From contig NC_081413.1 of the NCBI RefSeq assembly GCF_030272615.1, forward strand, positions 608,940,209 to 609,004,208: a stretch of 64,000 nt of DNA. The letters run 5' to 3'. This document shows positions 21,286 through 33,410 of this stretch, piece after piece. Origin of the DNA: Cryptomeria japonica. Its lineage: Eukaryota > Streptophyta > Pinopsida > Cupressales > Cupressaceae. The notes beneath the pieces are model-generated. The model saw only the letters and a program-made list of their open reading frames with translations. It was not told the DNA's origin and did not search any database. Position 1 is the stretch's first letter. The number at the start of each line of letters is the position of its first letter. The translations under genes and the position numbers were made by a program.

Positions 21286-22671
21286 TGATGCTCTGCTAAA
21301 TGGACAAGGTTAGCAAATGACAAACAACACAAGACACAAGAAAATCGTTAGTGTTAATCAATCAAAAACTAATCTAAACAAGCATATCAAAAGAGATACT
21401 AAAAACATGAAAGCATATTTAACTAAAGAAGCAAATATGATGAGGCATCTCCAAATACCTCCTAACATGCTCTTAGCTCCTTCTCCCTTGTTCCTCTCCT
21501 CTCCAAGTTCCAAAATAGTGTAGCTCTCAGCAGCTTTTTGCACTATGGATGCTTATGGAGGATTGAGATTTGGGTATTTTGCTCAAATGTAAAATGAAAA
21601 GCTAAAATATTAGATGCTATTGAAATGATTGATTTTAACCAAAATAACAAGATTTTAGTTTGCTATGCTAAATGCTCTCTAAAATGCCTATAGGTTAAAT
21701 GCATACAAGTTTTCAAGATCTGGATTATGAATAAATGGGCTCTATTTATAGGAAAAATGGAGCAATGGATGGTTGAGATTGAGCAATCTCAACAAGGGTC
21801 AGGATTGAATGATTTCAAATCCATGTGAGGGCTTTCAACCCAATCCCAGGATGACAAGTGTCAATGTGAGATAGGTTGAGAGGAGAGGGAATAAGCATTA
21901 AATGCTTGATATGACCTTGGGAGTTAAGGTCAAGGTTAATTAAATGAATAAACTCTTTATTCAAAGAATAAAGCTTTTATCCAATGGATAAACTCTTGTG
22001 CAAAGGCAAGAAGGATAAATATGGTCAAAGCAATAAATACTTGGGGGGACAAGTTTGAAATAACCATAAATGGTTATGTAAGAGCCATAAATGGTCATGT
22101 AAGAGCCATTAGTGGTTTTTGAAGACTTTGGGGGTTAATTTGTTGAACACACAAAGCATTAAATGCTTTTCAAAGACTTTTGAAGTCTTTGAGAAGTGAC
22201 TCCATTTTGCTTAGGAATGTGACAATAATTATGGGATGGAATAGGCTAATTAGGAAGGGGTTAGAAGAATCTAGAAGGGGATTAGATTTTGCAATTGGAT
22301 TTGGTGGGTGAGGGAAAATAGGATTTTTATTTAAAATAAAATTAGTTTATTTCAATAAATGAGTGCAAGTTGCATTTGTAGGAAAATGTAAGTGGGGGGG
22401 GATAATGATTTAAATAAATGTTTTTATTTAATTTATTTAAAAGAGGAATAGGGGGATATAATTAAATAAATAGATTTTATTTATTTAATTGATTGGAATT
22501 TGATTTAATGAATTAATTAAAATAAATTCAATAATTTATTTAATTAATAGGAGAATGTTTTGAAGATGAATTAATCAAATATTAATTTAATTAACTGATG
22601 GCTAGTGGATTTTTAATCAAATAAATACAAAATATTCATTTAATTAAAATTGACAGATTTGTGTGACTACA
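21286..22671 (-). mobile_element. Solo LTR (1386 bp) inserted in the Tat reverse transcriptase
   Basis: The segment starts TGATGCTCTG and ends GTGACTACA, is flanked by a perfect 5-base duplication (ATATC), and interrupts the reverse transcriptase. Removing it with one duplication rejoins the conserved 'LPNID' region with the following motif in frame. A TATA box on the minus strand (TATAAATAG at 21742-21750) gives its orientation. No internal element sequence is present, so it is the product of LTR-LTR recombination. A 68-codon ORF at 21317-21523 is not convincing. Confidence 0.85.
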
Positions 22672-22676
22672 ATATC

Positions 22677-22934
22677 AATGTTGGGTAGTTGGAAATCATC
22701 TTTGGGACACGCCTTGTTTAAATCTCTGAAATCGGTGTAGACTCTTATGCTTTTATCTGGCTTTGACACTGGCACAATGCTTGAAACCCATTCTGGATAG
22801 GCAACAGGTCTTATGAAACCCACATCCAATAGTTTCTTTAGCTCAGCTTTTACAAGAAGAGCGATGTGTGGATGCATCTTCCTTAGCTTTTGTTTAACTG
22901 GTTTTGCTTTTAGATCCACATTGAGATGATGCAT
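22677..22934 (-). pseudogene. Reverse transcriptase, N-terminal part, of the Tat element
   Basis: Minus-strand frame with 'GFIRPVAYPEWVSSIVPV', 'YTDFRDLNKACPKD' and 'LPNID', the classic fingers/palm start of Ty3/gypsy reverse transcriptase. 'ACPKDDFQLPNID' is typical of the Tat/Ogre lineage. It is cut at 22676 by the solo LTR. The last codons of the 22644-22934 open frame lie within the LTR and are not part of the protein. Confidence 0.88.
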
Positions 22935-23783
22935 GATAAGATCTAGATCAAGTCCTGGTATATCTGCATAGGACCAAGCAAAATCTATATGTCTTTGTTT
23001 GAAGAATTATATGTATTCTTTCCTTTCTTCATCTGATAATGATGCAACAGGATGAAGTATCTTGGGATCCTTTGTTGTGTCAATGTTTATTGCTTCTCTT
23101 GGCTCTATTAGAATAGCAAATCTCTCCTGAAAATATGCAGGGAGGATGTTAAGTTTTCCATATTCTGGCGCCTCAAAGAGGTTTTCACCATCAAACACAT
23201 CCTTTATTTTTCCTCTTGATTGATCTAGTGTTTCCATGAAATAGTTTTCAGCACTAGGTCTTTTTCCTTATTTTATTTCAATTTTGCGACTAGAAATTTT
23301 GTCATTCTTTTGACTGCAAGAAACGTTACTTGATTATACGTTGGCAGATGTCTTAGGTGTTATGGGTTTGACAACATTAAGATATACAACTAAGTCATGG
23401 TCATTGGAAAAGACATCCAATTCAAGGTTTTCTAGGTTATCCCAATCAATTAGTTCTGGATGAAGAAGGGGTAAGTCATAGTCATCATCATTGTTAGCTG
23501 CTTCAAGGTTCATGACATAATAGTCATGATTTGGCATAGAGTAGGTAATGTCATAGATATAACTCTCTTGAGGATAGTCTCTCCCGAGTGCTCTCCAATC
23601 AGTTCTAACGAAATCAATATTGGTATTTTGTGATTCACAATCAAGTGACTCTTCATTTGAGGTTTGTCCCTCAAATGAATGGATTATATCAACACATACA
23701 TCTTTAATACTGCAAGTTCCTTCTTGATCAATTTCAATAGATTCATTTGTATTTTGAAGTTGACATACTTGTGTACATGACAT
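22935..23783 (-). pseudogene. Pol linker between protease and reverse transcriptase (Tat element)
   Basis: Two open stretches (23007-23237 and 23334-23783) encode acidic, low-conservation protein with 'ALGRDYPQESYIYDITY' and 'YFQERFAILIEP'. Such a long linker between protease and reverse transcriptase is common in Tat/Ogre elements. Just before the reverse transcriptase (about 22935-23006), the frame encodes an 'FAWSYADIPGLD'-like phrase, which commonly precedes gypsy reverse transcriptase. No separate function is known. Confidence 0.6.
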
Positions 23784-24669
23784 AGAGGATTATTTTGCTA
23801 TCTTTTGTCTTCTCTTGAACTCAACTTCTTCTGGACTAATAGTCAATCCTACTTGACTATCTATTAGTTCTTCCATGGTTTTTCCATACCTTGGTATGTC
23901 TTTCTCATCATTTGATACAAATCTGATATTTCCTGATATTTGATCAACAATTGTCTGTGTTTCTTGTGGTGTTAATTATTGTTCCTTTTCATCCTCTTTC
24001 TTTTGTTGTTTTGTATATGCCTCTTTCCTATGAATTCAGAGTTCTTCTTGTCTTCTTTCCAACTCTATTCTTTGTTTTGTGAAAGATGAGTCTTCATTTG
24101 TAATAGCAACTTGTTCATCTTTTTCTTCACTTGATACACTAGATGATAGATCTGGACCCCATTCATATTCATTTGAATCTGTCTCTGAACCATTGTCTAG
24201 GATTACACCACTATACCATACAGGAATATTGTATAGTGCAAATAGTTCTCTGATTTTGGCCATTTCTTCTTTCACTGCTTCTGGAATTTCTTGCTCAGAT
24301 TCAACACTTGTTTGTATTCCTCAAACTTGTTTGCAAGATTCTTCTTCTCATTTTTTTGCAAGTTCTTCCTGTTGTTTCTCATATTCTTTTTTCTTGTTGG
24401 CTACTATTTATGTTGGTTGGTGTAGCTTTTCTTGCCATGGTTTCTATTTTCGGGACTGCTTTCTTTCTCCACCTTGGTTGTTGATAATTGTGTTGCTTTT
24501 GCTTTGATTTTGGATATCCAAGTCCTGATTTATTTTCTTTAGATTGTGAGTGAGGACAAATAGGTTCTGAAATACCTTCTTGTTGGTTACCAATTGGTCC
24601 TTTTCCTTCATATCCCATTTTTTGCATGATCTTATAACCATTTCCATATTGCTCTATGGGAATATTGAC
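23784..24669 (-). pseudogene. G-patch-like segment and charged linker of the Tat polyprotein
   Basis: At about 24530-24640 the minus strand reads 'IMQKMGYEGKGPIG' and later 'SGLGYP', a glycine-patterned segment like the G-patch found downstream of protease in Tat/Ogre elements. G-patch proteins bind RNA or activate helicases; in retroelements and retroviruses it follows protease (established for some families). The left part (24036-24275) is Glu/Ser-rich. Several stops interrupt it. Confidence 0.55.
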
Positions 24670-25617
24670 TTATGCAGTTGTTGCTATAGTTTCATTTTCA
24701 TCTTTGTACAACCAACTAGGAATATGCTTGTCTTTAGTTTCTTTTGCAAGTGTTCCAGCTTTAACAAATGCTCCATCAAACATTTCTACTGATTTTTCTG
24801 AGATTCGTGGTTGAACATTTGTAGGTTTTCCATATGATTTAGGTGAAAGTGGCAAGATATGTAAAAAATATTTTCCCATTCCTTCATCATTTAATTTGAG
24901 ATTTTTTTCAAAGGTTTCCCATAATTTTTCTTGAATTTCTTTGGTGGGATAGACCGATTCTCTGTTATGTGGAACTCTTGTATGTTGTGTTGGTTTCAGA
25001 TTATTGCAATATTGGTTGGAATTTGCAATCATAGTGACTTCTTGTCCCTCATGAGGAAACTTTATACATTGGTGATATGTAGAAGGAATTGCTTGCATGT
25101 TATGAATCCATGGTCTTCCCAAAAGAATTTTATAAGATAGATTCAAATCTAAAACCTGCCATAATGTATTCCTTTCCACATGTCTTATTTTGATTGGTAA
25201 CACCATAGTTTCTTTAGAAGAATGCTCTTCTTCATCATAAGCCTTAATGGTTATTTTCTTCTTTGGATCTACTGGATTTTTTGAATATCCCAAAGCCTTT
25301 ATTAAACTAAATACACAAATGTTTAAGCCAATTCCACCATCTATGAGTACGCCTTTGACACGAGTTTTATGAATGGTGACTTCAACATGTAAGGGAGCAT
25401 TATGAGGATGTCCCAAGGATGCGTCATAATTTTCAAAAAATGATAAGCAATGAGGGGCTACAAGGTGTCCCACCATGTTTTGGAACTGATCCACATCCAG
25501 GTCTTTTGAAATTATTGTTTTCGTTCGAGCTTTTTCCAAAATTTCCTTATGCATAGGTGAAACTTTGAGGAGCTCTAAAATTGATATTTGAGTAGGTATT
25601 CTTTGCAATTGTTCCAC
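24670..25617 (-). pseudogene. Aspartic protease region of the Tat element
   Basis: A 315-codon frame contains 'GVLIDGGIGLNIC' (about 25314-25355), the position of the pepsin-type active-site Asp-Thr/Ser-Gly; here it reads Asp-Gly-Gly, which Tat/Ogre proteases often show. 'KILLGRPWIHNMQAIPSTYHQCIKFP' positions follow, typical of the protease's second half. The first 100 codons are the end of gag or a spacer. The protease would cut the polyprotein. The frame is open but the surrounding polyprotein is broken on both sides. Confidence 0.8.
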
Positions 25618-26019
25618 TAAGTTGTATTTTCATGAAGTGGATGTTGATTCATTTGTTATACCCAGAAATGTAACCTTCGCTTTGCTTCTCATAATTTTTT
25701 GATAGGTTTTGAAGGTGTGTTATCTTTAACAATGATGATATTTACCACATCATCATACGTATAAGTGTAGTTCACTTTAGCTTTGTCTTTCTCATCTTTT
25801 GATTTAGATTATTCACCTTTTTCATAGTTTGGAAGTGGAGTCTTGAATGCTAGATGTGATTCGTTCATCTTATGACTATCCATTGTGATAGTTCCATTAT
25901 CGATTAAATCTTGAATAAGGTGCTTCAATATTTGACAATCATTAATTTGGTTCCTATGTTTCGATAGTAATTACAAAAATGATTGGCATTCCACCAATTA
26001 GGTTTGACTTGTGGTTCAT
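25618..26019 (-). pseudogene. Gag C-terminal part of the Tat element, left of the inserted Athila-like element
   Basis: Frame pieces encode a 'PNWWNANHFCNYYR' phrase (about 25955-26005) followed by a cluster resembling the Cys/His pattern that ends gag in this lineage. It continues from 36977 across the inserted element. Stops and frameshifts are present. Confidence 0.65.
26015..26019. repeat. Target site duplication GTTCA, left copy
   Basis: GTTCA precedes the 5' LTR and follows the 3' LTR (36972-36976). Confidence 0.92.
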
Positions 26020-27251
26020 GATAAGTTGATACTTTGTCATGTTTTTGTCATCAAAACTCTTAGGTTTTTGGCATCTTTTGGGTTGCATTGTGGTAGTAAA
26101 GTATTGTGAATTGACTATATGTATTCCATATGTTAAACCTTAACTTATGAAATCATGTTTGAAATTGTCAGTCATTCCTGCAGCCAAGTGATTTGTTCCT
26201 ATTGTTATGCGGATTATTTGGATAGTTTCATATGTGAGTTAATGAATGTATTAATTAAGTAAAATACATATGCAAGTCCTTGTATGTTGTTTTTGTTTAG
26301 TGCAGATAATAAATGATGCTGAGGTGGATGTTCTTCTTTCGCGCCTAAGGAATGAAGAATAACGTGTGAGATAATTGGAGATCAAACTGAAGAGGAGCCG
26401 ATCGAGCGCAAGATATGGTATAACCACCAGCCATACATCACTATGGGAGTTTAACTCTACTGGGCATTGAATTCACAAAATATCGCCATAGCATGCAAAG
26501 ATTGTGGTTCGGTTTAGATCCACGTCTCCTGCAGCTAAGCTCTAGTTATCTTCTTCATCTGTCAATCATCTGCCTCTTCTTCTGGGCGTGATTTGATTTG
26601 TCTATTGTAGTTGACCTTTGCTTTATAATAAGCTTGTCCTTGTTCTTTGAGTTAGATAGAATAAAAAGGAATTGAGCAGAGAATTCTGATAAGCATTCTA
26701 GAGTTTTTCTTTTAGAACATGTAATCATTTTCAAGAAGAAATGAATGAAAAATATGTTGTTCTGATATGTTAAAAGTATTTTGTTGGAAGTTTGATATCA
26801 CTCATCCAAGGGGGCCCACTTGGTGAGTGATCCTGTGTTTATATTCATTGAAATTATTTCCTCTTTAGTTGTAGTAGAAGTTCATGACTAGATTGTTCCT
26901 GCAGCCACTGGAAATAGATCCACTGACTATTCCTGCAGCCAAGCCAGAACAAAGTGATTTCTGTTATTTACATTAGATCATTCCGGCATAGTTTTTATAA
27001 GTTTTCATGTAGCCTTCTATGATTTCCATTCTTTATTTTCCTTTCTGCATAATGTTAGTTACTGCAGCAATGCAGAATAGCCAGTGAAAGAGCTTAGTGC
27101 ATATATAGTGCAGGCCCATTTCAAGTTTTACGTCCCTGGGTTGATAACTAAATGAACACTAGCCATGAAAATAGTAACTTTACTAGATGAATGTCCAAAC
27201 TTCGGATTGAGATTTCAATTAGAGTTATTATTATTATAGTTGGAGTAGACA
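26020..27251 (+). repeat. 5' LTR of the Athila-like element
   Basis: Matches 35738-36971 over its whole length and ends in TGGAGTAGACA just before the primer binding site. A TATA-like TTATAATA lies at 26623-26630, conserved in the 3' copy. CCTGCAGCCA occurs at 26177, 26898 and 26932. Confidence 0.93.
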
Positions 27252-27255
27252 TTTT

Positions 27256-27272
27256 TGGCGCCGTTGTCGGGG
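27256..27272 (+). promoter_or_regulatory. Primer binding site, tRNA-Asp type
   Basis: TGGCGCCGTTGTCGGGG lies four bases after the LTR. It is complementary to the 3' end of plant tRNA-Asp except for one position that could pair as G-U. This is the priming site for minus-strand DNA synthesis and is typical of Athila elements. Confidence 0.9.
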
Positions 27273-27348
27273 ATGGTGTCAAGCTAAGAACCTTTTATGG
27301 TTATTATAGTTTTTAGTTAATTGTTTGAAAATTTCATGAATCTGCATG

Positions 27349-29327
27349 CATAGCAGAAGAAGAGACCCCAGAGGTAGATTTATGCCCACTCATCCTAATC
27401 ATGCAAAAGATAATTTCTGAGATATAAATTCTTTTGTTGAACTTTACCAAGCCCCACAAAAGTTGAATCATCCTGAATCTAAATTTCCAGAAGGTAGTCT
27501 TCAATTTTTTTTTGGTCCACAAGAAGAAGAATTTCCTATAGTAACAACCCCCATAAGTCTAATGCAAGGGAACCCTCCTCCTGGTGAGAATAATCCACCA
27601 CCACCACTAGGTCCAACGTCTGAGTTTCCCATCTCTGATCAGCATGATAATGCTAACCTCAAGAACATTCCAACATCTTCACTCCCTAAGTTCTATGGGT
27701 TGGTGACAGAGGATCCGGATACATTTATGTTTGAGTTTGATGTTCTTTGTAGGAGTTTTGACTATACTAAAGATGCCCATAGACTCAAAAAATTTCATGC
27801 CACTTTGAAGGAGTCATCCTTGAGATGGTTTATGAGCTTGGGTAGTAGCAAAATCAACACCTGGGATGAGATGAAACAGTTGTTTCTTGCAAAATACAAA
27901 GATTATTGTAGAGGTCTTGATCGTCATGGGGATGATATCTTTAGAATGACATAAACTGAAGATGAGAGTCTTGAAGATTATCTGGAAAGGTTTTTGTTTA
28001 GTGTAAAGAAGTCCAAGCATAGTACTCTCAATGAAGATTCCCTCAAATTGATATTTTTGAGGGGTATTAGTGATGAATGCACCGATTCCTTAGATCTTAT
28101 GGGAGGAGGTGACATTACACAATCCACTTGGGCTAAAATTGGACAAATTTGCAAGAAGTATTCCAGATCTACTTCTAAGAAGAATACGAGATTTAAGCCA
28201 GGGGTACCATTATCAACATCTGGAACTGGAGTTTCTAGATTGGAACTTAGTCATCTGTTAAAGGACTTTAAGGAGGACATTATAAACAATATGGCTACCC
28301 AGTTGGATACATTGGCAACTAAGAAGAAGCATGAGGAAGCCGAATCATTCCTTGCAGAATTTTGTCCTCATTGTAAATAGCGGAAGAAAGATTGTAGATG
28401 TAAGATGGTTGCAAACGTGGAAGTACCTGACTTCAAACTAGTTCAAGTTGAGGACGAGCAAGTCTTCTATATTGCTCAAAGAAGACCAAATTTTCAAAGA
28501 CAAGGTATGCCACCTGATCCACTTTCTTTTTCTGGTTATAGTGGTAATTCTTATGCACCAAATAACCAATGGCAACCACAGTATTCTCAAAATTTTGGTA
28601 ACTATCCACATTGGTATGGGTCACAAGGCCAAGGGCAGCAATTTTCTAGTCAAGTTCCACAATGGCAGCAGCCACAGGGGAAATGGTATCCACCTCAGGG
28701 TCAAGGGAACCAGTTTCAAGGGAATTGGCAACCTACCTCTCAATGGAGGGGAAACCAATCATGGCCAGCCCAATCTATTAGATATCAGCCTCCTGTTCAG
28801 CAGCCACAACCTCTCGCTTTAATGCCTCCTCCTGCAGCTGTTGTTGCACCGCCTAAACCAACACAGTTGCCTACTCAACCATTACCAAATCCAAATATCA
28901 AATCTCAGCAACAACAACAAGCTTATTCCGCTGATGTTTATCAGTACCCAGCCTATTCTTTATCACTAGATGGCATTCACCTCCGATCTGGAGCAACCTT
29001 GCCTAGTCCCTCTTATCCAGTTATCACTGAGGTACAGGAGGAGCAAGAAATCTCTAATCCAATAGATACAATACCCCAAAGTCAAACATTGCCACCATTT
29101 CCCCATAAATTGCAAGACAAAGAAGTTCCCATTGAACAACAACAAAGGTTTGATATTATTGATGATCAACTGAAGCACATTTGTGTTAAAATTTCATTGT
29201 TGCAAGCAATAAAGGATGTGCCTATATATGGTAAGGCATTGAGAGAGGCATGTCTAAAGAACCTGGCAGAAAGAAAAAGGATCCACAAACAGTGCATGTT
29301 ATGGGTTAATTGGCTGATATTATGTTA
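27349..29327 (+). pseudogene. Gag of the Athila-like element
   Basis: One frame runs from about 27349 through stops at about 27418, 27952 and 28378. The N-terminal part is Pro/Asn-rich; 27660-28110 matches the retrotransposon gag capsid region ('PKFYGLVTEDPDTFMFEF', 'LKESSLRWFMSL', 'FLRGISDECTDSLDLM'). A Cys/His-poor 'CPHCK' then 'DCRC' cluster (about 28365-28403) may replace a zinc knuckle. The C-terminal third (28500-28950) is rich in Gln, Pro, Trp and Gly repeats. The protein would form the particle shell. Protease follows in another frame, with overlap near 29310-29327. Confidence 0.82.
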
Positions 29328-29768
29328 GGTAAAATTGCAATTCCAAAATATTCTAATCCAGGTAGTCCTATTATGAGTATAGTCATTAATGGCAGTCAAA
29401 TAAAGAATGTTTTGATTGATTTAGGAGCAGCCATTAATGCAATGACAAGGGAAGTAATGAAACACCTAGAGATCAATAGTTTAAGGGCTACACCCATAGT
29501 TATCCAACTTGTTGATGGCTCTACAGTGAGACCTAATGGTATCATAGAGGATGTAGTAGTTATTATAGATTCCTGGGAATATCCTGCAGACTTTATGATT
29601 CTATCTCCAAAAGCCACATTGGGAGGATATCCGGTCATCTTGGGTAGACCTTGGCTTGCCACAACTGATGCATATATTAGGTGTAGATCAGGAGACATGA
29701 CTATTTCAGATGGGAGTTCTACAAAAACATTAGCCTTATATTCTCCAGCACAACCACAGCTTGAGTAG
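29310..29768 (+). pseudogene. Aspartic protease of the Athila-like element
   Basis: Starts in a shifted frame at a TTG codon, overlapping the end of gag, so it was probably reached by frameshifting or the frames were separated by mutation. 'NVLIDLGAAINAMTREV' (about 29407-29457) has the active-site Asp with Leu-Gly-Ala, as in plant Athila-type proteases. 'VILGRPWLATTDA' follows. A TAG (29766-29768) separates it from reverse transcriptase in the same frame. Confidence 0.83.
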
Positions 29769-31496
29769 CAACAAGTTGTTTGGCCTATCTTGGGGGAGGA
29801 ATCTGAAGAAATTGACTCTATTAATCACCTTATGATGATTAATCGAGGACCACTCATGTAGTTATATGATGAAGAATCAATTCTTTATAAGATACTGATA
29901 AATGAATTTATAGAAGAGCAAAAATTGAAGGAATTGGTATCGAATATTGCAGATTTGGCCTTTCTTGCAGCCACTGATATCTTGCATACTCTGTTGCCGC
30001 AGGAATTATCTTTTTCTCATTTTGCTGATATAAATCAGATTGATCTTACTATTAAGATAGAGGTGGAATTGAATAAATATTTGAATATCAATAGAGATCT
30101 ATCAGGTACTCAAAAGAAGGGCCTTGTAGACTTGTTGAAACTCCATAAAAATGCTTTTGCATGGGATTACAAGGATATGAATGGGATTGATCTAGCAGTT
30201 TGTACTCACTATATTTACATAAAGGATGGGTGTTGCCCTCTTAGACAACCTCAAAGAAGTGTCAATCCTGCCTTGAAGGAGATAGTTAAAGAGGAATTAC
30301 AAAAATTGTTCAAAGTTGGTTTTATCTATCCCATCTCTGACAGTCAATGGGTATCACCTTTGGTGATAGTGCCTAAAAAAGGAGGCAAATGGAGGGTATG
30401 TGTTGATTATAGAGTTCTGAATTTAGCAACAAGAAAATATCATTTTACATTGCCATTTGTGGATCAGGTATTAGATTCTCTTGCTAGTAAGAGATATTTT
30501 TCATTCCTTGATGGATTTAGTGGCTACAATCAGATACAGATAGCCCTAAAGGATCAAGAGAAGACAACATTTACTTGCCCATAGGGCACGTATGCATATT
30601 TTGTTCTTCCTTTTGGGTTGTGTAATGCTCCAGCCACTTTTCAAAGGGTAGTGATCAGTATTTTTTCTGATATTTCTCAAGATATTATGGAAATTTACAT
30701 GGATGACTTTACAACTTATGGTTTTGAATTTGATCAAGCATTGGGTAATTTGAAAAAAGTTTTGCAGCGATGTGAAGACTACAATTTGTCTATAAACAGT
30801 GAGAAGTGTTTCATCATGATGGAAGAAGGAATAGTCCTTGATCATCATATATATGTACAAGGCATACAGGTGGATCCAGCAAAGATTGAGGTCATTCAGC
30901 ATATTAATGACCCTGTGAAGCAAAAAGATGTGAGAAGTTTTCTTGGTCATGCTGGATACTATAGAAGGTTTATCACAGATTTCAATAAAATTGCAAGTCC
31001 CTTATATTCACTGCTTACCAAAGATGCAGAATTTAAATGGACCCCAACATGCAATGAATCTTTCTTGAAGCTTAAGCATGCTTTGACTCAAGCACCAGTT
31101 CTTAAAGGGTCAAATTGGTCTTTAGCATTCCAAATTCATACAGATGCATCTGATTATGCAATAGGAGAAGTGCTAGGACAAAGAATTGACAAATTGGAAA
31201 ATGCAATATATTATATTAGTGAGAATTTGCAGGGACCTGAATTGAATTATACAGTTACTAAAAAGGAAATGCTAGTTGTCATATATGCACTTAATAAATT
31301 TAGACGCTATATCAAAGGGTATCCCATATTTGTGCATACAGATCATACTGCAATTAGATATCTCATGAATAAGCCATCAATCACTGGTAGATTAGCTCGT
31401 TGGTTATTGTTGATGCAGGAATTTGATATCATAGTTATTGATAAGCCAGGGAAGTCTAATGTGGTTGTAGACTATCTTTCACGTCTTCAATTATAG
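29769..31496 (+). pseudogene. Reverse transcriptase and RNase H of the Athila-like element
   Basis: The same frame as protease carries 'WVSPLVIVPKKGGKWRVCVD' (30345-30405), 'LPFVDQVLD', 'FLDGFSGYNQI', 'LPFGLCNAPATFQR' and the catalytic box 'IYMDDFTTYG' (about 30695-30725), all present. RNase H follows with 'IHTDASDYAIG' (about 31135-31165), 'YTVTKKEMLVVIYA' and 'VHTDHTAIRYL'. One TAG (30582-30584) replaces an expected Trp between two motifs. The frame ends at 31496 with TAG. It would copy element RNA into DNA. Confidence 0.9.
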
Positions 31497-32760
31497 GAAG
31501 ATTCTACAATAATAGATGACACTTTTCCAGATGAACATTTTGTTTCTCATACAAGCTCACACTCCTTGGTATGTTGATATTGCCGACTATTTAGCTACAG
31601 CTAAGATGCCAATTTCTTTCTCTCCTAAGGAAAAAAGGTTGCTAGTTGAAAAAAAATTTAACTTTTCATGGATTGTTGATTGTCTATTTTATATTGGACC
31701 TGACCAAGTCATGCGAAGATGTGTCAGAGAGGATGAAACATATGACATCCTACATGCATGTCATGATGAGCCATGTGGAGTTCATTTTGCTACCAAAAGA
31801 ACAGCACTGGAAATACTCAATACAGGATACTATTGGCCCACATTACATAAGGATGTAGCTTAGTACACAAGGAAATGTGACAGATGTCAGCGAATGGGTA
31901 AACCTACAAAATCTGATGACATGCCACTATATCCTCAAATATCAGTTGCATCATTTGATAAGTGGGGATTATATTTTGCCAGTCCAATTGATCCCCCTTC
32001 TAATGGAAAGTCTTATATCTTGGTATGTACAGACTATGTAACCAAATGGGTAGAAGCTCGAGCCATGACACATGCAAGAGATAATAAGGTGGCTGAGTTT
32101 CTCTATGAAGAGATATTTACAAAGGCTTTGGTGAATGAATATAATATAAGGCACAGGAAATCTACTCCATATCATCCATAGTCTAATGGATAGGTGGAAG
32201 TTACAAATAGAGAGCTTGAGGCTATTCTCAAAAAAATAAAGTCTATTCACAGGAAAGATTGGTCTCATCGGCTTTCAGAAGCAATTTGGGAATATAAAAC
32301 AACTTGGAAAACACCAATTGGTTTCACACCTTTTGAGATGGTTTATGGAAAAACAGCAATGATGCCTATTGAATTTGAGCATAAAACTTTGAGAACAGCT
32401 TTGAAATTAAATATGACATTGTCTGAAGCACAAAAAGAACGCATTCAACAATTAAATGCTCTTGATGAATGGAGAAAGATAGTTGTTCACCAGACAGAAT
32501 TGATTCAAAATCAAAGAGCAAAATGGCATGATAAATATATCAGGGAAAAGAAATTCAAAGTTGGTGACTGGGCACTACTTTATGATTCCAGATATAAAGA
32601 TGCCATGGGAAAGCTTCAAACCAGGTGGTTAGGTCCTTATGAGATAGAAGAAGTTTTCTAAAATGGAGTAGTCCGTTTATCCACAATTGATCCTGTTTGA
32701 TTTAAACTCTTAGTAAATGGGCACCGACTACGACTCTATCATAAGCCGACTACTAAAGAA
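31497..32760 (+). pseudogene. Integrase of the Athila-like element, with a catalytic deletion
   Basis: The frame shifts near 31550. The zinc-binding region has 'HACHDEPCGVHF' and 'YTRKCDRCQ' (31755-31890) with a TAG at 31861. The core begins with 'VCTDYVTKWVEA' (first Asp present), but after 'EEIFTK' (about 32126) the sequence jumps to 'ALVNEYNIRHRKSTPYHP'; the roughly 20-25 residues that normally hold the second catalytic Asp are missing. TAG at 32179 and 32191 follow, then Glu of the third position. The C-terminal 'WLGPYEIEEVF' (to about 32660) and 'LVNGHRLRLYHKP' (about 32710-32755) are recognisable. Confidence 0.88.
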
Positions 32761-33410
32761 GAATTCTTGCAGCAGTTTGTTCCACAAGGTGACATAAAGG
32801 TTCCTGCAGCCACTGAAAAGGTTCCTATAGCAATTGACACTGACTTTGTAGCAACTCATGAACCTCCTATTGCAGTTAAGCAAGGTAAAAAAGGTAATGT
32901 TCCTGTAGCCTCTGCAGTGAACATAATTGCCATTTCATAATAAAATATTTCCATTTTATATGGGGATATTATTCTCCGTACATAAAATTCCATCCACGTC
33001 ATTCCATCCCACATTCTTACCTGTCATTTCATTTCATTTCACCTTCATTTTCGTGCAATTGCAGGTACGTGTATATTGTATTTTATTTTAATTATGCATT
33101 TATTAGTTCATTATGATTATATCCTATTTAAATCTGCTCCACTACCTGAAATCTTGTCAGCTTGTGTGGACACGTGCTAGGTTAAGTTGGGGGGGTGCTT
33201 TATGGTTCATTTTCCAATATGATTAATTATCAGTCCTTTTTGGTACCCCGAATTGATCTACTCCCCATCATTACTTATTATGTTATTATTTCACGCAAGT
33301 GAATAATAAAGTTTGCCGCCAGAATTAAGATATGAAAAGAAATTTCATTTTTTAGCAATACTGTCAAATATTCTGGTTCAGCTACAGAGAGGAAAATATC
33401 AGAGTAAAAG
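32761..33410 (+). other. Spacer between integrase and the third ORF
   Basis: The first 180 bases may extend the pol frame (Pro/Ala/Thr-rich, ending about 32938). The rest is non-coding, with a GT-rich stretch and a splice-donor-like 'gcaggtacgt' at 33060-33070. In Athila elements the downstream ORF is thought to be expressed from a spliced or separate RNA, which this site could serve (inference). Confidence 0.4.

Noticed and set aside
24079-24792. Plus-strand frames of 70-140 codons
   Set aside because: Antisense to the linker and protease parts of the Tat polyprotein.
27256-27272. A tRNA gene
   Set aside because: Only the 17-base primer binding site is present; no cloverleaf can be formed around it.
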